The notes under the pieces: model-generated
The model's database searches: none
Told to the model about the DNA's origin: nothing
Seen by the model: the letters and a program-made list of their open reading frames with translations, nothing else
Shown here: piece by piece, positions 8,220-18,214 of the stretch
Position numbering within the stretch: position 1 is the first letter of the stretch
Layout of the letters: each line of letters starts with the position of its first letter
Translations under genes and position numbers: made by a program
Source: RGIG4097 sp964637515
GTDB taxonomy: Bacteria > Bacillota > Clostridia > Christensenellales > CAG-917
Direction: 5' to 3'
Length of the DNA: 64,000 bases
NCBI GenBank assembly: GCA_964637515.1
Contig: CAZWUI010000002.1
Span: forward strand, 62,001-126,000

Positions 8220-9749
8220 ATGCTGGCGAAAGTCAAAAGTTACGCTCTCGACGGGCTTATCGGCTATGAAGTCGACGTCGAACTCGATATAAACAGCGGT
8301 CTTCCGTCTTACGAACTCGTAGGACTTGCCTCCACTGCGACGAAAGAGTCGAAAGAAAGGGTGCGTTCCGCGGTCAAAAATAGCGGTTTCACTTACCCTA
8401 TGAAGAGAGTCACCATAAATCTTGCGCCCGCAGACGTGAAGAAAGAAGGTCCGTCCTTCGATTTGCCCATTGCGATTGCAATGCTACAAGCAAGCGAGCA
8501 AATTCAATCCAAGAAGTATAAGGATTTCGTTTTCGTCGGTGAACTCGGACTCGACGGCAGACTCCGCTCGGTCAATGGCATAATGCCCATACTCCTTTCT
8601 GCATTGCAAGCGGGGTGCAAAAACTTCGTCATTCCGTCCGCTAACGCCAAAGAGGCAAGTTATATTGAAGGGATAACCGTTTACGCTATGGACGGATTGA
8701 AACAGGTGGTGGATTTCTTGAACGGCGGAGAATATTCTCCCGTCGAAACATCCGATTTCGTGTCCGTATGCACGGTGCACGGCTACGGTGTGGATATGAG
8801 CGACGTGAAAGGGCAGGCGGTAGCAAAACGCGCCCTTGAAATCGCAGTGAGCGGTGGACACAATCTTCTCATGCTCGGACCTCCCGGAGCGGGCAAGACT
8901 ATGCTTGCAAAATGCGTGCCTACCATTATGCCGGATATGTCCTTTGAAGAAGCGGTCGAAGTCACAAAGATACATTCTGTTTCGGGGATTTTGGACCCGT
9001 CCGTCGGCATAGTCACCACAAGACCTTTCAGGACTCCGCACCACACCACTACGGTGCCTACTCTCGTCGGTGGCGGAGCGAAAGCGACTCCCGGTGAAGT
9101 CAGTCTTGCGCATAACGGCGTTTTGTTCCTTGACGAAATGCCCGAATATAGCCGCAGAGCGTTGGAAACTCTCCGTCAACCCCTTGAAGATAGGCGGGTT
9201 ACGGTGGCAAGAGTGGCAAGAAGCGTGGAATATCCCTCGAACTTTATGCTCATTGCGAGTATGAATCCCTGTCCTTGCGGAAACTACGGCAGTAGAACGC
9301 AGGTTTGTAGGTGTACGCCCGCTCAAATTCATACCTACGTGTCGAAACTATCCGGTCCGTTGCTCGACAGAATAGACTTGCAAGTCGAAGTGGACAACGT
9401 CGTCTACGAAGAATTGAGAGGACGAGATAAGGCGGAATCGTCGGCGGAGGTCAAGGCCCGTATCAACCGCGCAAGAGAGTTGCAAGCAAAGAGATTTGCA
9501 GAGGACGGTATCTCCACAAACGCCGAAATGGAAAGCAAACAAATAGAGAAATATTGCAGTCTTGACAGCGACGGCGAAAGGCTGTTGCAAAAGGCATTCG
9601 ACAGACTCAATCTATCCGCACGAGGTACGACGAGAATACTCAAAGTCGCAAGGACGATAGCCGACCTCGACGGTAGCGAAAACGTACTTGGCAAGCATAT
9701 TGCCGAAGCGATACAATATCGCAGTCTTGATAGGAAATACACCATATGA
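8220..9749 (+). CDS. yifB: YifB/ComM-family Mg-chelatase-like AAA+ ATPase
   Basis: Hexameric helicase-like ATPase; in competent bacteria ComM drives branch migration during recombination of imported DNA. I chose ATG 8220 over ATG 8208 because GGAG at 8210-8213 is then 6 nt upstream and the protein starts MLAKVKSYALDG as the family does. The N-terminal ChlI-like domain (about 1-170) precedes Walker A GPPGAGKT and Walker B LFLDEMPEY, and the C-terminal Mg_chelatase_C domain holds MNPCPCGNYG with paired Cys. At 509 residues it is full length. dprA overlaps its stop by 4 nt, which fits a DNA-processing operon. Confidence 0.93.
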   Translation: MLAKVKSYALDGLIGYEVDVELDINSGLPSYELVGLASTATKESKERVRSAVKNSGFTYPMKRVTINLAPADVKKEGPSFDLPIAIAMLQASEQIQSKKYKDFVFVGELGLDGRLRSVNGIMPILLSALQAGCKNFVIPSANAKEASYIEGITVYAMDGLKQVVDFLNGGEYSPVETSDFVSVCTVHGYGVDMSDVKGQAVAKRALEIAVSGGHNLLMLGPPGAGKTMLAKCVPTIMPDMSFEEAVEVTKIHSVSGILDPSVGIVTTRPFRTPHHTTTVPTLVGGGAKATPGEVSLAHNGVLFLDEMPEYSRRALETLRQPLEDRRVTVARVARSVEYPSNFMLIASMNPCPCGNYGSRTQVCRCTPAQIHTYVSKLSGPLLDRIDLQVEVDNVVYEELRGRDKAESSAEVKARINRARELQAKRFAEDGISTNAEMESKQIEKYCSLDSDGERLLQKAFDRLNLSARGTTRILKVARTIADLDGSENVLGKHIAEAIQYRSLDRKYTI

Positions 9750-10828
9750 ACGGACGGTCTTCCGCACATAAAGCACTGGTTGCCTTGCAATCGATCGAAG
9801 AACTTTCTTTGAAAAAGAAAAGAGAGTTGCTCGTTGCATTGCCAAACCCTGACGAGTGGACTTGCAAGGATAATTCGGATATACTTTTGTCCGCTCTCGG
9901 CGACAGGTATAAGACGGAATTTTTAAGCAAAATTTCATCGGTGGACGAGATAATGGATAAGATGAGTCTTGCAGGGGTGAATTGGGTGTCTATGATTGAC
10001 GACGAATATCCCGACGCACTCCGTGAGATTTATGACGTACCGCCGGTGCTGTTTTGCAAAGGCAACGTATCCTTGCTCAACTCGAAGTGTATAGGCGTCG
10101 TCGGCACTCGCACTCCCACTCGCTACGGACAAAAGGTTTGCGACTCTTTCAGTAGAGAATTTGCAAGGTCGGGACTGACGATAGTTTCGGGTTTTGCAAG
10201 GGGAGTCGACTCAATCGCACACAAGGCGGCGGTCGAATCGGACGCACCGACAATCGCGGTGTTTGCTTGCGGACTCGACACCTGCTATCCGTCCGAGCAT
10301 AGAGGACTATACGACGCAATAATAGGGCATAATGGTCTTATCGTCAGCGAGTATCCCCTTGGCGTGAAACCCTTGCAATATCACTTCCCCGAAAGGAATA
10401 GAATTATCAGCGGACTGTCCGAAGGCGTATTTCTTCCCGAAGCGACTTTGAAAAGCGGATCGCTCATAACCGCAAGGCTTGCGATAGAGCAGGGCAAAGA
10501 GTTGTTCGTAGTCCCCGGAAATATCAATTCCCCCGAGAGCGAAGGCACGAACAAACTGTTGCAAGAAATGCCGCACTCTCTCGTGCTCGAAGCGGAAGAC
10601 GTATTTTCCAGGCTCGGAGTCAAGCAGGTGAAAAGAGAAACCGAAGTCGTAGAGTTGAATATGGCGGAAACTATGATAGTGGACGCTCTGCACGACAAGG
10701 AGTTGCACTTTGAAGAATTGCTTGAAATAAGCGGGCTTGCCGCGGGCGAACTTAATACCATACTCATGAGTCTCGAACTCAACGGAATAATCGAAGAAAC
10801 GGGCGGAAATCACTACGCACTTGCGTAA
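9746..10828 (+). CDS. dprA: DNA-processing protein DprA/Smf
   Basis: DprA binds incoming single-stranded DNA and loads RecA during transformation. The Rossmann-like core shows VGTRTPTRYG, SGFARGVDS, ACGLDTCYP, EYPLG, FPERNRIISGLS and ATLKSGSLITA, all DprA hallmarks. One difference from the usual pattern is LPEA where VVEA is common. A C-terminal winged-helix DprA_WH segment covers about the last 65 residues. At 360 residues it is normal length. The ATG overlaps the yifB stop (ATGA), so the two are translationally coupled. It is followed 29 bp later by topA, a common Bacillota order. Confidence 0.95.
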   Translation: MNGRSSAHKALVALQSIEELSLKKKRELLVALPNPDEWTCKDNSDILLSALGDRYKTEFLSKISSVDEIMDKMSLAGVNWVSMIDDEYPDALREIYDVPPVLFCKGNVSLLNSKCIGVVGTRTPTRYGQKVCDSFSREFARSGLTIVSGFARGVDSIAHKAAVESDAPTIAVFACGLDTCYPSEHRGLYDAIIGHNGLIVSEYPLGVKPLQYHFPERNRIISGLSEGVFLPEATLKSGSLITARLAIEQGKELFVVPGNINSPESEGTNKLLQEMPHSLVLEAEDVFSRLGVKQVKRETEVVELNMAETMIVDALHDKELHFEELLEISGLAAGELNTILMSLELNGIIEETGGNHYALA

Positions 10829-10857
10829 TTATCCGCCGTCCATATAAAGGAGCAATA

Positions 10858-12966
10858 ATGAAAAAACTCATAATAGTTGAGTCCCCTTCAAAAGCAAAAA
10901 CAATACAAAAATATCTCGGCGGCGACGTAACGGTTATGGCGTCCGCGGGGCACATATGCGACCTTCCCGAAAGGACGCTTGCAATCGACGTGGATCACGG
11001 TTTTGAACCGCAGTATATCGTCAACCCCGGCAAAGCGGATATAGTCAAAAAACTCGTGGCGGCGGTCGGCAAAAATGATATAGTCTATCTCGCAACCGAC
11101 CCGGACCGCGAAGGCGAAGCAATCAGTTGGCATCTCAAGACTCGTCTGGGCATAAAGGACGAGAAAGTCCGCGTGGAATTCAACGAAATTTCTCCGAAAG
11201 CGGTCAAAGAAGCACTCGAACATCCACGAGCGATAAATCAAAATCTCGTGGATTCACAACAAGCGCGCAGAGTCCTTGATAGACTCGTCGGTTACAAACT
11301 CTCGCCCATTCTCGGCAGAAGAATAGCGGGTGCGAAGAGCGCGGGACGCGTGCAGTCCGCCGCACTCAAAATGATCGTGGACAGAGAAAACGAAATCCGC
11401 AATTTCATGCCGAAAGAATACTGGAATATTGCGGTTTTGCTCGTCAAAGCGGGTATGGCAAAGACGAAAGCAAATATGTTCAAAGCGTCTCTCAACGACT
11501 ACGGCGGAGATAAAGTCAAGGTCGAGGACGGAGGAGTGGCGGAAGAAATCGCAAAACTCCTGCCCACTGCGGCATATTCGGTGGATAGCGTGAAAAAGAG
11601 CGTATCGACTTCCCGTCCCGCACCCCCTTTCACCACGTCCACTCTCCAACAAGAAGCCAACAATAAGTTGAATATGACGTCAGAGCGCACGATGTCCCTT
11701 GCGCAAAAGTTGTACGAAGGTTTCAACGTCCCCGGTGAAGGACACTTCGCACTCATCACCTATATGCGTACGGACAGCGTCAGAGTTTCTCCCGATTTCC
11801 AAAAGAAAACGCTCGACTTCATATATAAAAATTACGGAAACGCGTACGTGCCTAAAACTCCTAACGTATATAAGACGTCGGACAACGCACAGGACGCGCA
11901 CGAGGCAATCAGACCTATCTCTCTCGACCGCACTCCGCAGTCCCTCGAAGGCAAGATTAGCAACGAGCTTTACAGGCTCTATAAACTCATATACGAGCGT
12001 TATCTCGCATCACAAATGGCGGTCGCACTCTACAACACTCTGCAAGTCCACGTCGTCGCAAAGACGGGTGGTAAGGACGTCGGTTTCATCATCAAAGGCA
12101 AGAGCGTGAAATTCAACGGATTCACCGCAGTGTACACCGCAACCGCAACTCAAAGCGACGAGGAAAAGGACGAAAGAGACGATTTGCCCGCCTTCGAGAA
12201 AGGGGACAAACTCGATTACTGCGACACTGTCAAAGAACAAAAATTCACCAAACCCCCCGCGCGCTATACGGATGCAACTCTCGTCAAGGGGCTTGAAGAA
12301 AACGGCATAGGCAGACCGTCGACTTATGCATCCATAGTCATCAAACTTGCGGATAGAACTTACACCGAAAGACAGGGCAAGAATATCGTGCCCACCGAAC
12401 TCGGCGAAAGAGTTTGCACGTTTATGGAACAGAATTGTCCGTCCATAATGAACCTGTCATTCACCGCAAGACTCGAAACAAAACTCGACGAAATTGCGGA
12501 AGGCAAAATGGTTTGGAATAGCCTTGTCGGCAGTTATTATCCCATTCTCGAAGGGTACGTCGAAAGAGCGTATAAGGCGGGCGGTTCCGCACCCAAACGC
12601 CCCGTCGTCGAAACGGACGAGATTTGTGAAAAGTGCGGTTCTAAAATGGTCATTCGCGAGGGTAGATATGGCAAATTTATGTCTTGCTCCGCCTATCCCA
12701 AGTGCAAAAACGTCAAGAATATCGCCGAAAAAGCGGGCATTTGCCCCAAGTGCGGCGGGGATATTGAAAAGAGAATGAGCAAGAGCGGTAAGACCTTCTA
12801 CGGTTGCAACAACTATCCCAAATGCGATTTCGTGACTTGGGATACTCCCGCACCTCATCTTTGCCCTAAATGCAAGTCCTTTATGAAGGTCAGCAACCGC
12901 AACTACAAGAAGAAATACGTTTGCACCAACGCGGATTGCAAATTCGTCGAAGAGGTCGAAGAATAA
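10858..12966 (+). CDS. topA: DNA topoisomerase I
   Basis: Type IA topoisomerase that relaxes negative supercoils. The Toprim domain opens the protein (IVESPSKAKT, ATDPDREGEA). The catalytic Tyr is in ITYMRTDS (Tyr302). The C-terminus carries three Cys4-type zinc ribbons (CEKCG...CSAYPKC, CPKCG...CNNYPKC, CPKCK...CTNADC). Length of 702 residues is standard. The start has AAAGGAG upstream. trmFO begins on the base after the stop, so both are probably co-transcribed with yifB-dprA. Confidence 0.97.
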   Translation: MKKLIIVESPSKAKTIQKYLGGDVTVMASAGHICDLPERTLAIDVDHGFEPQYIVNPGKADIVKKLVAAVGKNDIVYLATDPDREGEAISWHLKTRLGIKDEKVRVEFNEISPKAVKEALEHPRAINQNLVDSQQARRVLDRLVGYKLSPILGRRIAGAKSAGRVQSAALKMIVDRENEIRNFMPKEYWNIAVLLVKAGMAKTKANMFKASLNDYGGDKVKVEDGGVAEEIAKLLPTAAYSVDSVKKSVSTSRPAPPFTTSTLQQEANNKLNMTSERTMSLAQKLYEGFNVPGEGHFALITYMRTDSVRVSPDFQKKTLDFIYKNYGNAYVPKTPNVYKTSDNAQDAHEAIRPISLDRTPQSLEGKISNELYRLYKLIYERYLASQMAVALYNTLQVHVVAKTGGKDVGFIIKGKSVKFNGFTAVYTATATQSDEEKDERDDLPAFEKGDKLDYCDTVKEQKFTKPPARYTDATLVKGLEENGIGRPSTYASIVIKLADRTYTERQGKNIVPTELGERVCTFMEQNCPSIMNLSFTARLETKLDEIAEGKMVWNSLVGSYYPILEGYVERAYKAGGSAPKRPVVETDEICEKCGSKMVIREGRYGKFMSCSAYPKCKNVKNIAEKAGICPKCGGDIEKRMSKSGKTFYGCNNYPKCDFVTWDTPAPHLCPKCKSFMKVSNRNYKKKYVCTNADCKFVEEVEE

Positions 12967-14271
12967 ATGCAAAAGACCGTCGTTAACGTAATCGGTGGCG
13001 GTCTTGCGGGCGCGGAAGCAGCGTTCAGACTTCTTGACGAGGGATTTGCCGTCAGAATGTACGAAATGCGTCCAAAACGCTCTACGGGCGCGCACACGGG
13101 CGATAGAATCGCGGAACTCGTTTGCTCGAACAGTTTGAAGTCTATCTCACCTGAAACCGCAAGCGGACTTTTGAAAGACGAACTTGCGTTGCTAAACTGC
13201 CGTCTTCTCGAAATAGCCAAAAGATGTGCGGTGCCTTCGGGGAGTGCACTTGCTGTGGATAGAGAGAAGTTTTCGACTGAAGTCGAAAAGGAGTTGTTCG
13301 AATATCCCGATTTCACTCTTGTGCGAGAAGAGATAACCGAGATTTCGGACGAGCCTACGATTATAGCGACAGGACCGCTGACGTCCCCTGATTTTGCGGA
13401 TCATATCGCAGGACTGACGGGGGAAAGCAGATTGTTCTTCTACGACGCAATCGCACCTATCGTGTCGTTTGACAGCGTGGATATGACCAAAGCATACTTC
13501 GGCGGACGATACGGCAAGGGCGGGGAAGACTATCTCAATCTTCCCATGCAAAAGGACGAGTACGAGATTTTCTACGGTGCGCTCGTCACGGCGCAAACCG
13601 CAACTCTGCACGACTTCGACAAGCGTGAATTGTTCGACGGTTGTATGCCCATCGAACTCATGGCGAAAAGGGGTAGCGATACTATGCGCTACGGACCGTT
13701 GCGCCCCGTGGGACTTCGCAATCCCGAAACGGGGGAAAGCGCATATGCGGTCGTGCAACTACGAAAGGAAAATTCCGCGGGAGATTGCTATAACCTCGTG
13801 GGATTTCAAACCAATCTCACCTATGGTGAGCAGAAGAGAGTGTTCAGTCTGATACCCGCACTGCACTCGGCGGAATTTCTCCGCTACGGCACTATGCACA
13901 GGAATACATACGTCAAAGCCCCCGACGTTTTGACGGATAGATTCAGACTGAAAAACTCACCTACACCCGTTTATATTGCGGGACAGTTGTCGGGAGTGGA
14001 AGGATATGTCGAGAGTATCGCAAGCGGTCTTATCGCTGCGGACGCTCTCGCAAGAGAACTTCGGAATGAACAACCGCTCGTATTGCCTGCAACCACGATT
14101 TGCGGTGCACTTACGAGATATATATCGTCGTGCCCCGGCGATTTTCAACCTATGAACGCAAACTTCGGTCTGCTGCCCGAACTCAAAAACGTTCACAAAA
14201 AGGAAAGAAAACTCGCCTACCACGACAGAGCAATCGCGGATTTAACTTCCGCACTTCATATCGAGAGGTAA
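12967..14271 (+). CDS. trmFO: Folate/FAD-dependent tRNA uracil-54 C5-methyltransferase
   Basis: TrmFO makes 5-methyluridine at tRNA position 54 using methylenetetrahydrofolate and FAD, the Gram-positive alternative to TrmA. The FAD-binding VIGGGLAGAEAA is at the N-terminus, followed by EMRP, ELVCSNSLKS and, late in the protein, AGQLSGVEGYVES, all diagnostic. At 434 residues it is full length. It abuts topA with no gap, and hslV follows after 2 bp; topA-trmFO-hslV-hslU is a conserved Bacillota block. Confidence 0.96.
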   Translation: MQKTVVNVIGGGLAGAEAAFRLLDEGFAVRMYEMRPKRSTGAHTGDRIAELVCSNSLKSISPETASGLLKDELALLNCRLLEIAKRCAVPSGSALAVDREKFSTEVEKELFEYPDFTLVREEITEISDEPTIIATGPLTSPDFADHIAGLTGESRLFFYDAIAPIVSFDSVDMTKAYFGGRYGKGGEDYLNLPMQKDEYEIFYGALVTAQTATLHDFDKRELFDGCMPIELMAKRGSDTMRYGPLRPVGLRNPETGESAYAVVQLRKENSAGDCYNLVGFQTNLTYGEQKRVFSLIPALHSAEFLRYGTMHRNTYVKAPDVLTDRFRLKNSPTPVYIAGQLSGVEGYVESIASGLIAADALARELRNEQPLVLPATTICGALTRYISSCPGDFQPMNANFGLLPELKNVHKKERKLAYHDRAIADLTSALHIER

Positions 14272-14273
14272 AT

Positions 14274-14807
14274 ATGGAATTCAGAGGAACAACAATTTGC
14301 GCAGTAAAACGCAACGGCGTAACCGCTATCGCAGGCGACGGTCAAGTCACCATGGGCGAAAGCGTAATCATGAAGGGTAACGCCGTCAAAGTCAAACGCA
14401 TTTACAACGGGAAAGTGGTCATCGGTTTTGCGGGATCCGTGTCCGATGCGTTCGCACTCTCCGAAAAATTCGAGGAAATGCTCCAAAAGTATAGCGGAAA
14501 CCTCATGCGCTCCGCCGTCGAACTCGCAGAACTTTGGCGCAGTGACAAGATGTATCGCAAACTCGAAGCGCTCCTTATCGTCGCGGACCAAACGTCGCTC
14601 TATATCGTGTCGGGTAGCGGTGAAGTCATCGAGCCCGAAAGCGGTATTTGCGCAATCGGTAGCGGCGGGAACTACGCTCTTGCGGCAGCTCGCGCGCTCG
14701 CTCAAGCAACCGACCTTTCCGCAGAAGAAATCGCGCATCGCTCCCTGCTCATCGCAAGCGAACTTTGCGTGTTCACGAACAATCATATCACTGTAGAAAC
14801 CGTCTAA
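14274..14807 (+). CDS. hslV: ATP-dependent protease subunit HslV (ClpQ)
   Basis: Proteolytic dodecamer of the HslUV (ClpYQ) protease. I set the start at ATG 14274, preceded by GAGAGG; longer upstream frames overlap trmFO. The protein starts MEFRGTTICAV, so the N-terminal nucleophile is expected to be Thr6 after removal of a 5-residue propeptide, as in other Clostridia. GDGQVTMG, GFAGSVSDAF and IGSGGNYALAAARAL follow. Length is 177 residues. hslU follows 39 bp later with its own GGAGG. Confidence 0.95.
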   Translation: MEFRGTTICAVKRNGVTAIAGDGQVTMGESVIMKGNAVKVKRIYNGKVVIGFAGSVSDAFALSEKFEEMLQKYSGNLMRSAVELAELWRSDKMYRKLEALLIVADQTSLYIVSGSGEVIEPESGICAIGSGGNYALAAARALAQATDLSAEEIAHRSLLIASELCVFTNNHITVETV

Positions 14808-14846
14808 TCGGATAATATGCGCCAATAGGCGCGGTGGAGGTAAACT

Positions 14847-16181
14847 ATGCAAGACGTATTGACACCGAAACAAATAGTACAAGAACTCGACCGCTATATA
14901 ATCGGTCAACAAGAAGCGAAAATCGCAGTCGCTATCGCACTTCGCAACCGCTATCGCAGAAGCAAGTTGAGCGACGAAATGAGGGAAGAAATCACCCCCA
15001 AAAATATCATAATGAAAGGGCCGACGGGTGTTGGTAAAACCGAAATCGCAAGAAGACTTGCAAAACTCGTGCACGCTCCTTTCGTCAAAGTCGAAGCAAC
15101 CAAATTCACTGAAGTCGGCTATGTAGGCAGGGACGTCGAAAGTATCATCCGTGACCTTGTCGAAGTTGCAATTCGTCTTGTCAAAGACGAAAAATTCAAG
15201 GAAGTCTTGCCCAGTGCGACCGAAAAAGCGGAAAATAAACTCGCAGACATCATCTTGCCCTTGCGCAAAAAAGCGGAAACCGGGGACAAGTCGGACGCCG
15301 AACTCAAAGAAGAATTGCTCCAAGACATTCGTGCGGGACATCTTGACAATATAACCATCAAAATCGAAGTCAAAGCGCAACCTAAAACCTCAATTCAGGT
15401 CAATCCTCAAGGTGCGGGCGGTGAAATAGATATGGCGAACGTTCTCGGCAATATTTTCGGTGGTGCGACGGGCGCAAAAAAAGTCCGTTCGCTCTCCGTC
15501 AAACAAGCGAAAGAGATGTTCATCAATCAAGAATGTGAAAAAATGGTGGACCAAGACGCCATCATCACCGAAGCGCTCCAAAGAGCAGAGCAGGACGGCG
15601 TTGTATTCCTTGACGAAATCGACAAGGTTGCCGCAAGAAGCGGTCGCGATCAAGGTCACGACGTGTCGAGAGAAGGCGTGCAAAGAGATATTCTTCCCAT
15701 TGTCGAAGGCAGTACCGTCCAGACGAAATACGGCGCAATTCGCACCGATTTCATACTCTTCATTGCGGCGGGCGCATTCCATATGGCGAGAATGGAAGAT
15801 CTCATTCCCGAACTTCAAGGCAGATTCCCCATTCGCGTTGAACTCGACAATCTCACCGAAGACGACTTTGTTCGCATTCTCACCGAACCCGACAACGCAG
15901 TGCTCAAACAATATAAGGCACTCTTGGGCGTAGACGGTGTAAGCCTTGACTTCTCGGACGAAGCAATCCGCGAAATCGCAAAGGTTTCCTACTACGAAAA
16001 CGAGAACAGCGAAAACCTCGGCGCAAGACGTTTGCACGCGGTTATGGAACACCTTTTGAAAGATGTCCTTTACGATGCCGACGACGGCGTCACCAAGGAA
16101 ATCAAAGTAGACAAAGAGTACGTCGATGCGCACCTTGCATCCGCACTCAGAGAATCCAACCTGAAAAGATTTATTCTGTAG
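14847..16181 (+). CDS. hslU: ATP-dependent protease ATPase subunit HslU (ClpY)
   Basis: AAA+ unfoldase that feeds substrates to HslV. It shows Walker A GPTGVGKTE, the pore-loop region GYVGRDVES, a variable I-domain (about 110-230), Walker B FLDEIDK, and a C-terminal end in KRFIL that inserts into HslV. At 444 residues it is typical. The ATG follows GGTGGAGG. The neighbour hslV confirms the assignment. Confidence 0.96.
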   Translation: MQDVLTPKQIVQELDRYIIGQQEAKIAVAIALRNRYRRSKLSDEMREEITPKNIIMKGPTGVGKTEIARRLAKLVHAPFVKVEATKFTEVGYVGRDVESIIRDLVEVAIRLVKDEKFKEVLPSATEKAENKLADIILPLRKKAETGDKSDAELKEELLQDIRAGHLDNITIKIEVKAQPKTSIQVNPQGAGGEIDMANVLGNIFGGATGAKKVRSLSVKQAKEMFINQECEKMVDQDAIITEALQRAEQDGVVFLDEIDKVAARSGRDQGHDVSREGVQRDILPIVEGSTVQTKYGAIRTDFILFIAAGAFHMARMEDLIPELQGRFPIRVELDNLTEDDFVRILTEPDNAVLKQYKALLGVDGVSLDFSDEAIREIAKVSYYENENSENLGARRLHAVMEHLLKDVLYDADDGVTKEIKVDKEYVDAHLASALRESNLKRFIL

Positions 16182-16189
16182 AGGATATT

Positions 16190-17440
16190 ATGATAAACAT
16201 ACCCAAGGGAACAAAAGATATGTTGCCCGCAGAGGCATACAAATGGCATTACGTAGAGAATATCGCACGCAAAACGGCGGGGAACTTTGGATTTAAGGAA
16301 ATCCGCACCCCCATTTTCGAGCATACCGAACTTTTCTTGCGCGGTGTAGGCGAAACAACCGACATCGTCAACAAGGAAATGTATACCTTCATCGACAAGG
16401 GCAATCGCAGTATTACCCTTCGTCCCGAAGGGACGGCAGGAGTCGCGAGATCCTTCATAGAGAACGGTTTGTCCCAAAACGGCTTACCGCTCAAGGTCTA
16501 CTATATCGCGCCCGTATTCCGCTACGAGAAGCCCCAAAACGGCAGACTCCGCGAACACCACCAATTCGGCGTGGAAATGTTCGGAAGCGAAACTCCCAAA
16601 GCGGATGCGGAAGTCATTTCCCTTGCGTATTCATTCCTCAAAAACGTAGGACTCAGTGCGTTGTCCCTGAATATCAACAGCATAGGATGCAAAACCTGTC
16701 GTGCGGAATATAATAAAGCCTTGAAAGAGTATATCGGCGCAAACCTTGACGGTATGTGCGAAACCTGCAAGTCGAGATTTGAGAAAAATCCTCTTCGCAT
16801 ACTCGATTGCAAAGAAGAAAAATGCAAGAGAATAACTGCGGGCGCACCCAGAATTATCGACTATCTTTGCGATGATTGCAAGGCGCACTTTGAGGGAGTG
16901 CAAGAAGAATTGACCGCGTTAGATATTCCGTTCAACGTCAATCCCGGCATCGTCCGCGGTCTTGACTATTACACCCGTACCGTCTTTGAGTTTATCTCGA
17001 ACGACATCGGCGCACAGGGCACCGTATGCGGTGGCGGAAGATATAATCATCTCGTCGAAGAAGTAGGCGGACATCCGACTCCCGCCGCAGGCTTCGGACT
17101 CGGTCTTGAAAGACTTCTTCTCGTGCTTGAAAATACCGGCAAACTCAACGCAGTCGAGCCGAAAACCGACGTTTATATCGCTCCGCTCGGTGAAAACGCA
17201 TCCAAAAAGGCGTTGTCTATCACCAACGGTTTGAGAATGGCGGGACTCTCTGCAGAAACCGACCTTATGAATCGTAGCCTAAAAGCGCAAATGAAATATG
17301 CGGACAAAATCGGTGCGAAATACGTTGTAGTCGTCGGCGACGACGAACTGACCGCCGGTGAAGTTACCGTCAAAAACATGGCGGACGGTAGCGGCGAAAA
17401 AGTCCAAATCGACAAAATCGCGGAGTACGTTGCAAAATGA
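16190..17440 (+). CDS. hisS: Histidyl-tRNA synthetase
   Basis: Class II synthetase that charges tRNA-His. N-terminal PKGTKDMLP, motif 2 with FRYEKPQNGRLREHHQFG, histidine motifs RGLDYYTRTVFEF and CGGGRYNHL, motif 3 GFGLGLERL, and a C-terminal anticodon-binding domain of about 90 residues. At 416 residues it is full length. GAGGATATT precedes the start. The next gene overlaps its stop by 4 nt. Confidence 0.96.
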   Translation: MINIPKGTKDMLPAEAYKWHYVENIARKTAGNFGFKEIRTPIFEHTELFLRGVGETTDIVNKEMYTFIDKGNRSITLRPEGTAGVARSFIENGLSQNGLPLKVYYIAPVFRYEKPQNGRLREHHQFGVEMFGSETPKADAEVISLAYSFLKNVGLSALSLNINSIGCKTCRAEYNKALKEYIGANLDGMCETCKSRFEKNPLRILDCKEEKCKRITAGAPRIIDYLCDDCKAHFEGVQEELTALDIPFNVNPGIVRGLDYYTRTVFEFISNDIGAQGTVCGGGRYNHLVEEVGGHPTPAAGFGLGLERLLLVLENTGKLNAVEPKTDVYIAPLGENASKKALSITNGLRMAGLSAETDLMNRSLKAQMKYADKIGAKYVVVVGDDELTAGEVTVKNMADGSGEKVQIDKIAEYVAK

Positions 17441-17862
17441 CCGAGAGAGGTGTCGTAACAAAAATTAAAGGCAATAAAGCCACCGTCAGTTTCGACCGTA
17501 AATCCGCTTGTGACGAGTGCCATATGTGCGCCGTCACAAAGGATACGATGAAAGTCGAAATCGTCGTTGAGAATACGCTCAATGCAAACGTAGGCGATTT
17601 CGTGTCCATCGAAATGGGTGAAAGGTTCGTATTGACAGCGGCGACAATCGTTTATATAATACCGTTAGTGCTTGTTTTTGCGGGTATTATGATAGGACGT
17701 GTCCTGTCCGACCTTGCATCGATACTCTTTGCGGTGGGCGGTTTGGTGATTGGATTTGTCATTGCATTCGTGCTCGATCGCTGTGTGATCAGAAAAAAGA
17801 AGGGGTTCAGCCCGCAAATGAAGGAAATTTGTCCGCAAGACCCCGTAAAGACAGATAATTAA
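17437..17862 (+). CDS. RseC/MucC-type SoxR-reducing system protein
   Basis: Small membrane protein of 141 residues. An N-terminal domain carries Cys25, Cys28 and Cys31 (CDECHMC), and two transmembrane helices lie at about 64-87 and 92-112, the RseC layout. In Clostridia such proteins often accompany Rnf or redox genes and are thought to help reduce iron-sulfur proteins. It overlaps hisS by ATGA and is followed 8 bp later by thioredoxin, which fits a redox role. No rnf genes are in the window. Confidence 0.8.
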   Translation: MTERGVVTKIKGNKATVSFDRKSACDECHMCAVTKDTMKVEIVVENTLNANVGDFVSIEMGERFVLTAATIVYIIPLVLVFAGIMIGRVLSDLASILFAVGGLVIGFVIAFVLDRCVIRKKKGFSPQMKEICPQDPVKTDN

Positions 17863-17870
17863 GGAGCGTT

Positions 17871-18194
17871 ATGGAAAAACTTATCGTTTTGACAACTGAC
17901 AATTTCGACGAAGTTATTTCGTCAAACGACGTCGTTCTCGTCGATTTCTGGGCGACTTGGTGCGGTCCTTGCAAGATGCTCGCGCCCACTATCGAAGAGC
18001 TAGCAAACGACTACGAAGGAAGAGTCCCCGTCTGTAAAGTTGACGTCGACGATTATCCTTCGCTCGCGGAAAGATTCGGCATTATGTCAATTCCCGCGGT
18101 GTTCATTTTCAAACAAGGCGAAGTCAAAGATAAACTCATCGGACTCCGTCAAAAAGCACAAATCTCCGCAGTTATAGATAGCCTTCTTAACTGA
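17871..18194 (+). CDS. trxA: Thioredoxin
   Basis: Classic 107-residue thioredoxin with the active site WCGPC (Cys31, Cys34), preceded by VDFWATW, and the cis-Pro loop MSIPAVFIF. It is a general cytoplasmic disulfide reductant. AAGGAG precedes the ATG. It lies between the RseC-like gene and glyA in one run of close genes. Confidence 0.95.
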   Translation: MEKLIVLTTDNFDEVISSNDVVLVDFWATWCGPCKMLAPTIEELANDYEGRVPVCKVDVDDYPSLAERFGIMSIPAVFIFKQGEVKDKLIGLRQKAQISAVIDSLLN

Positions 18195-18214
18195 CGAATA
18201 TAAAGGGTGAAATT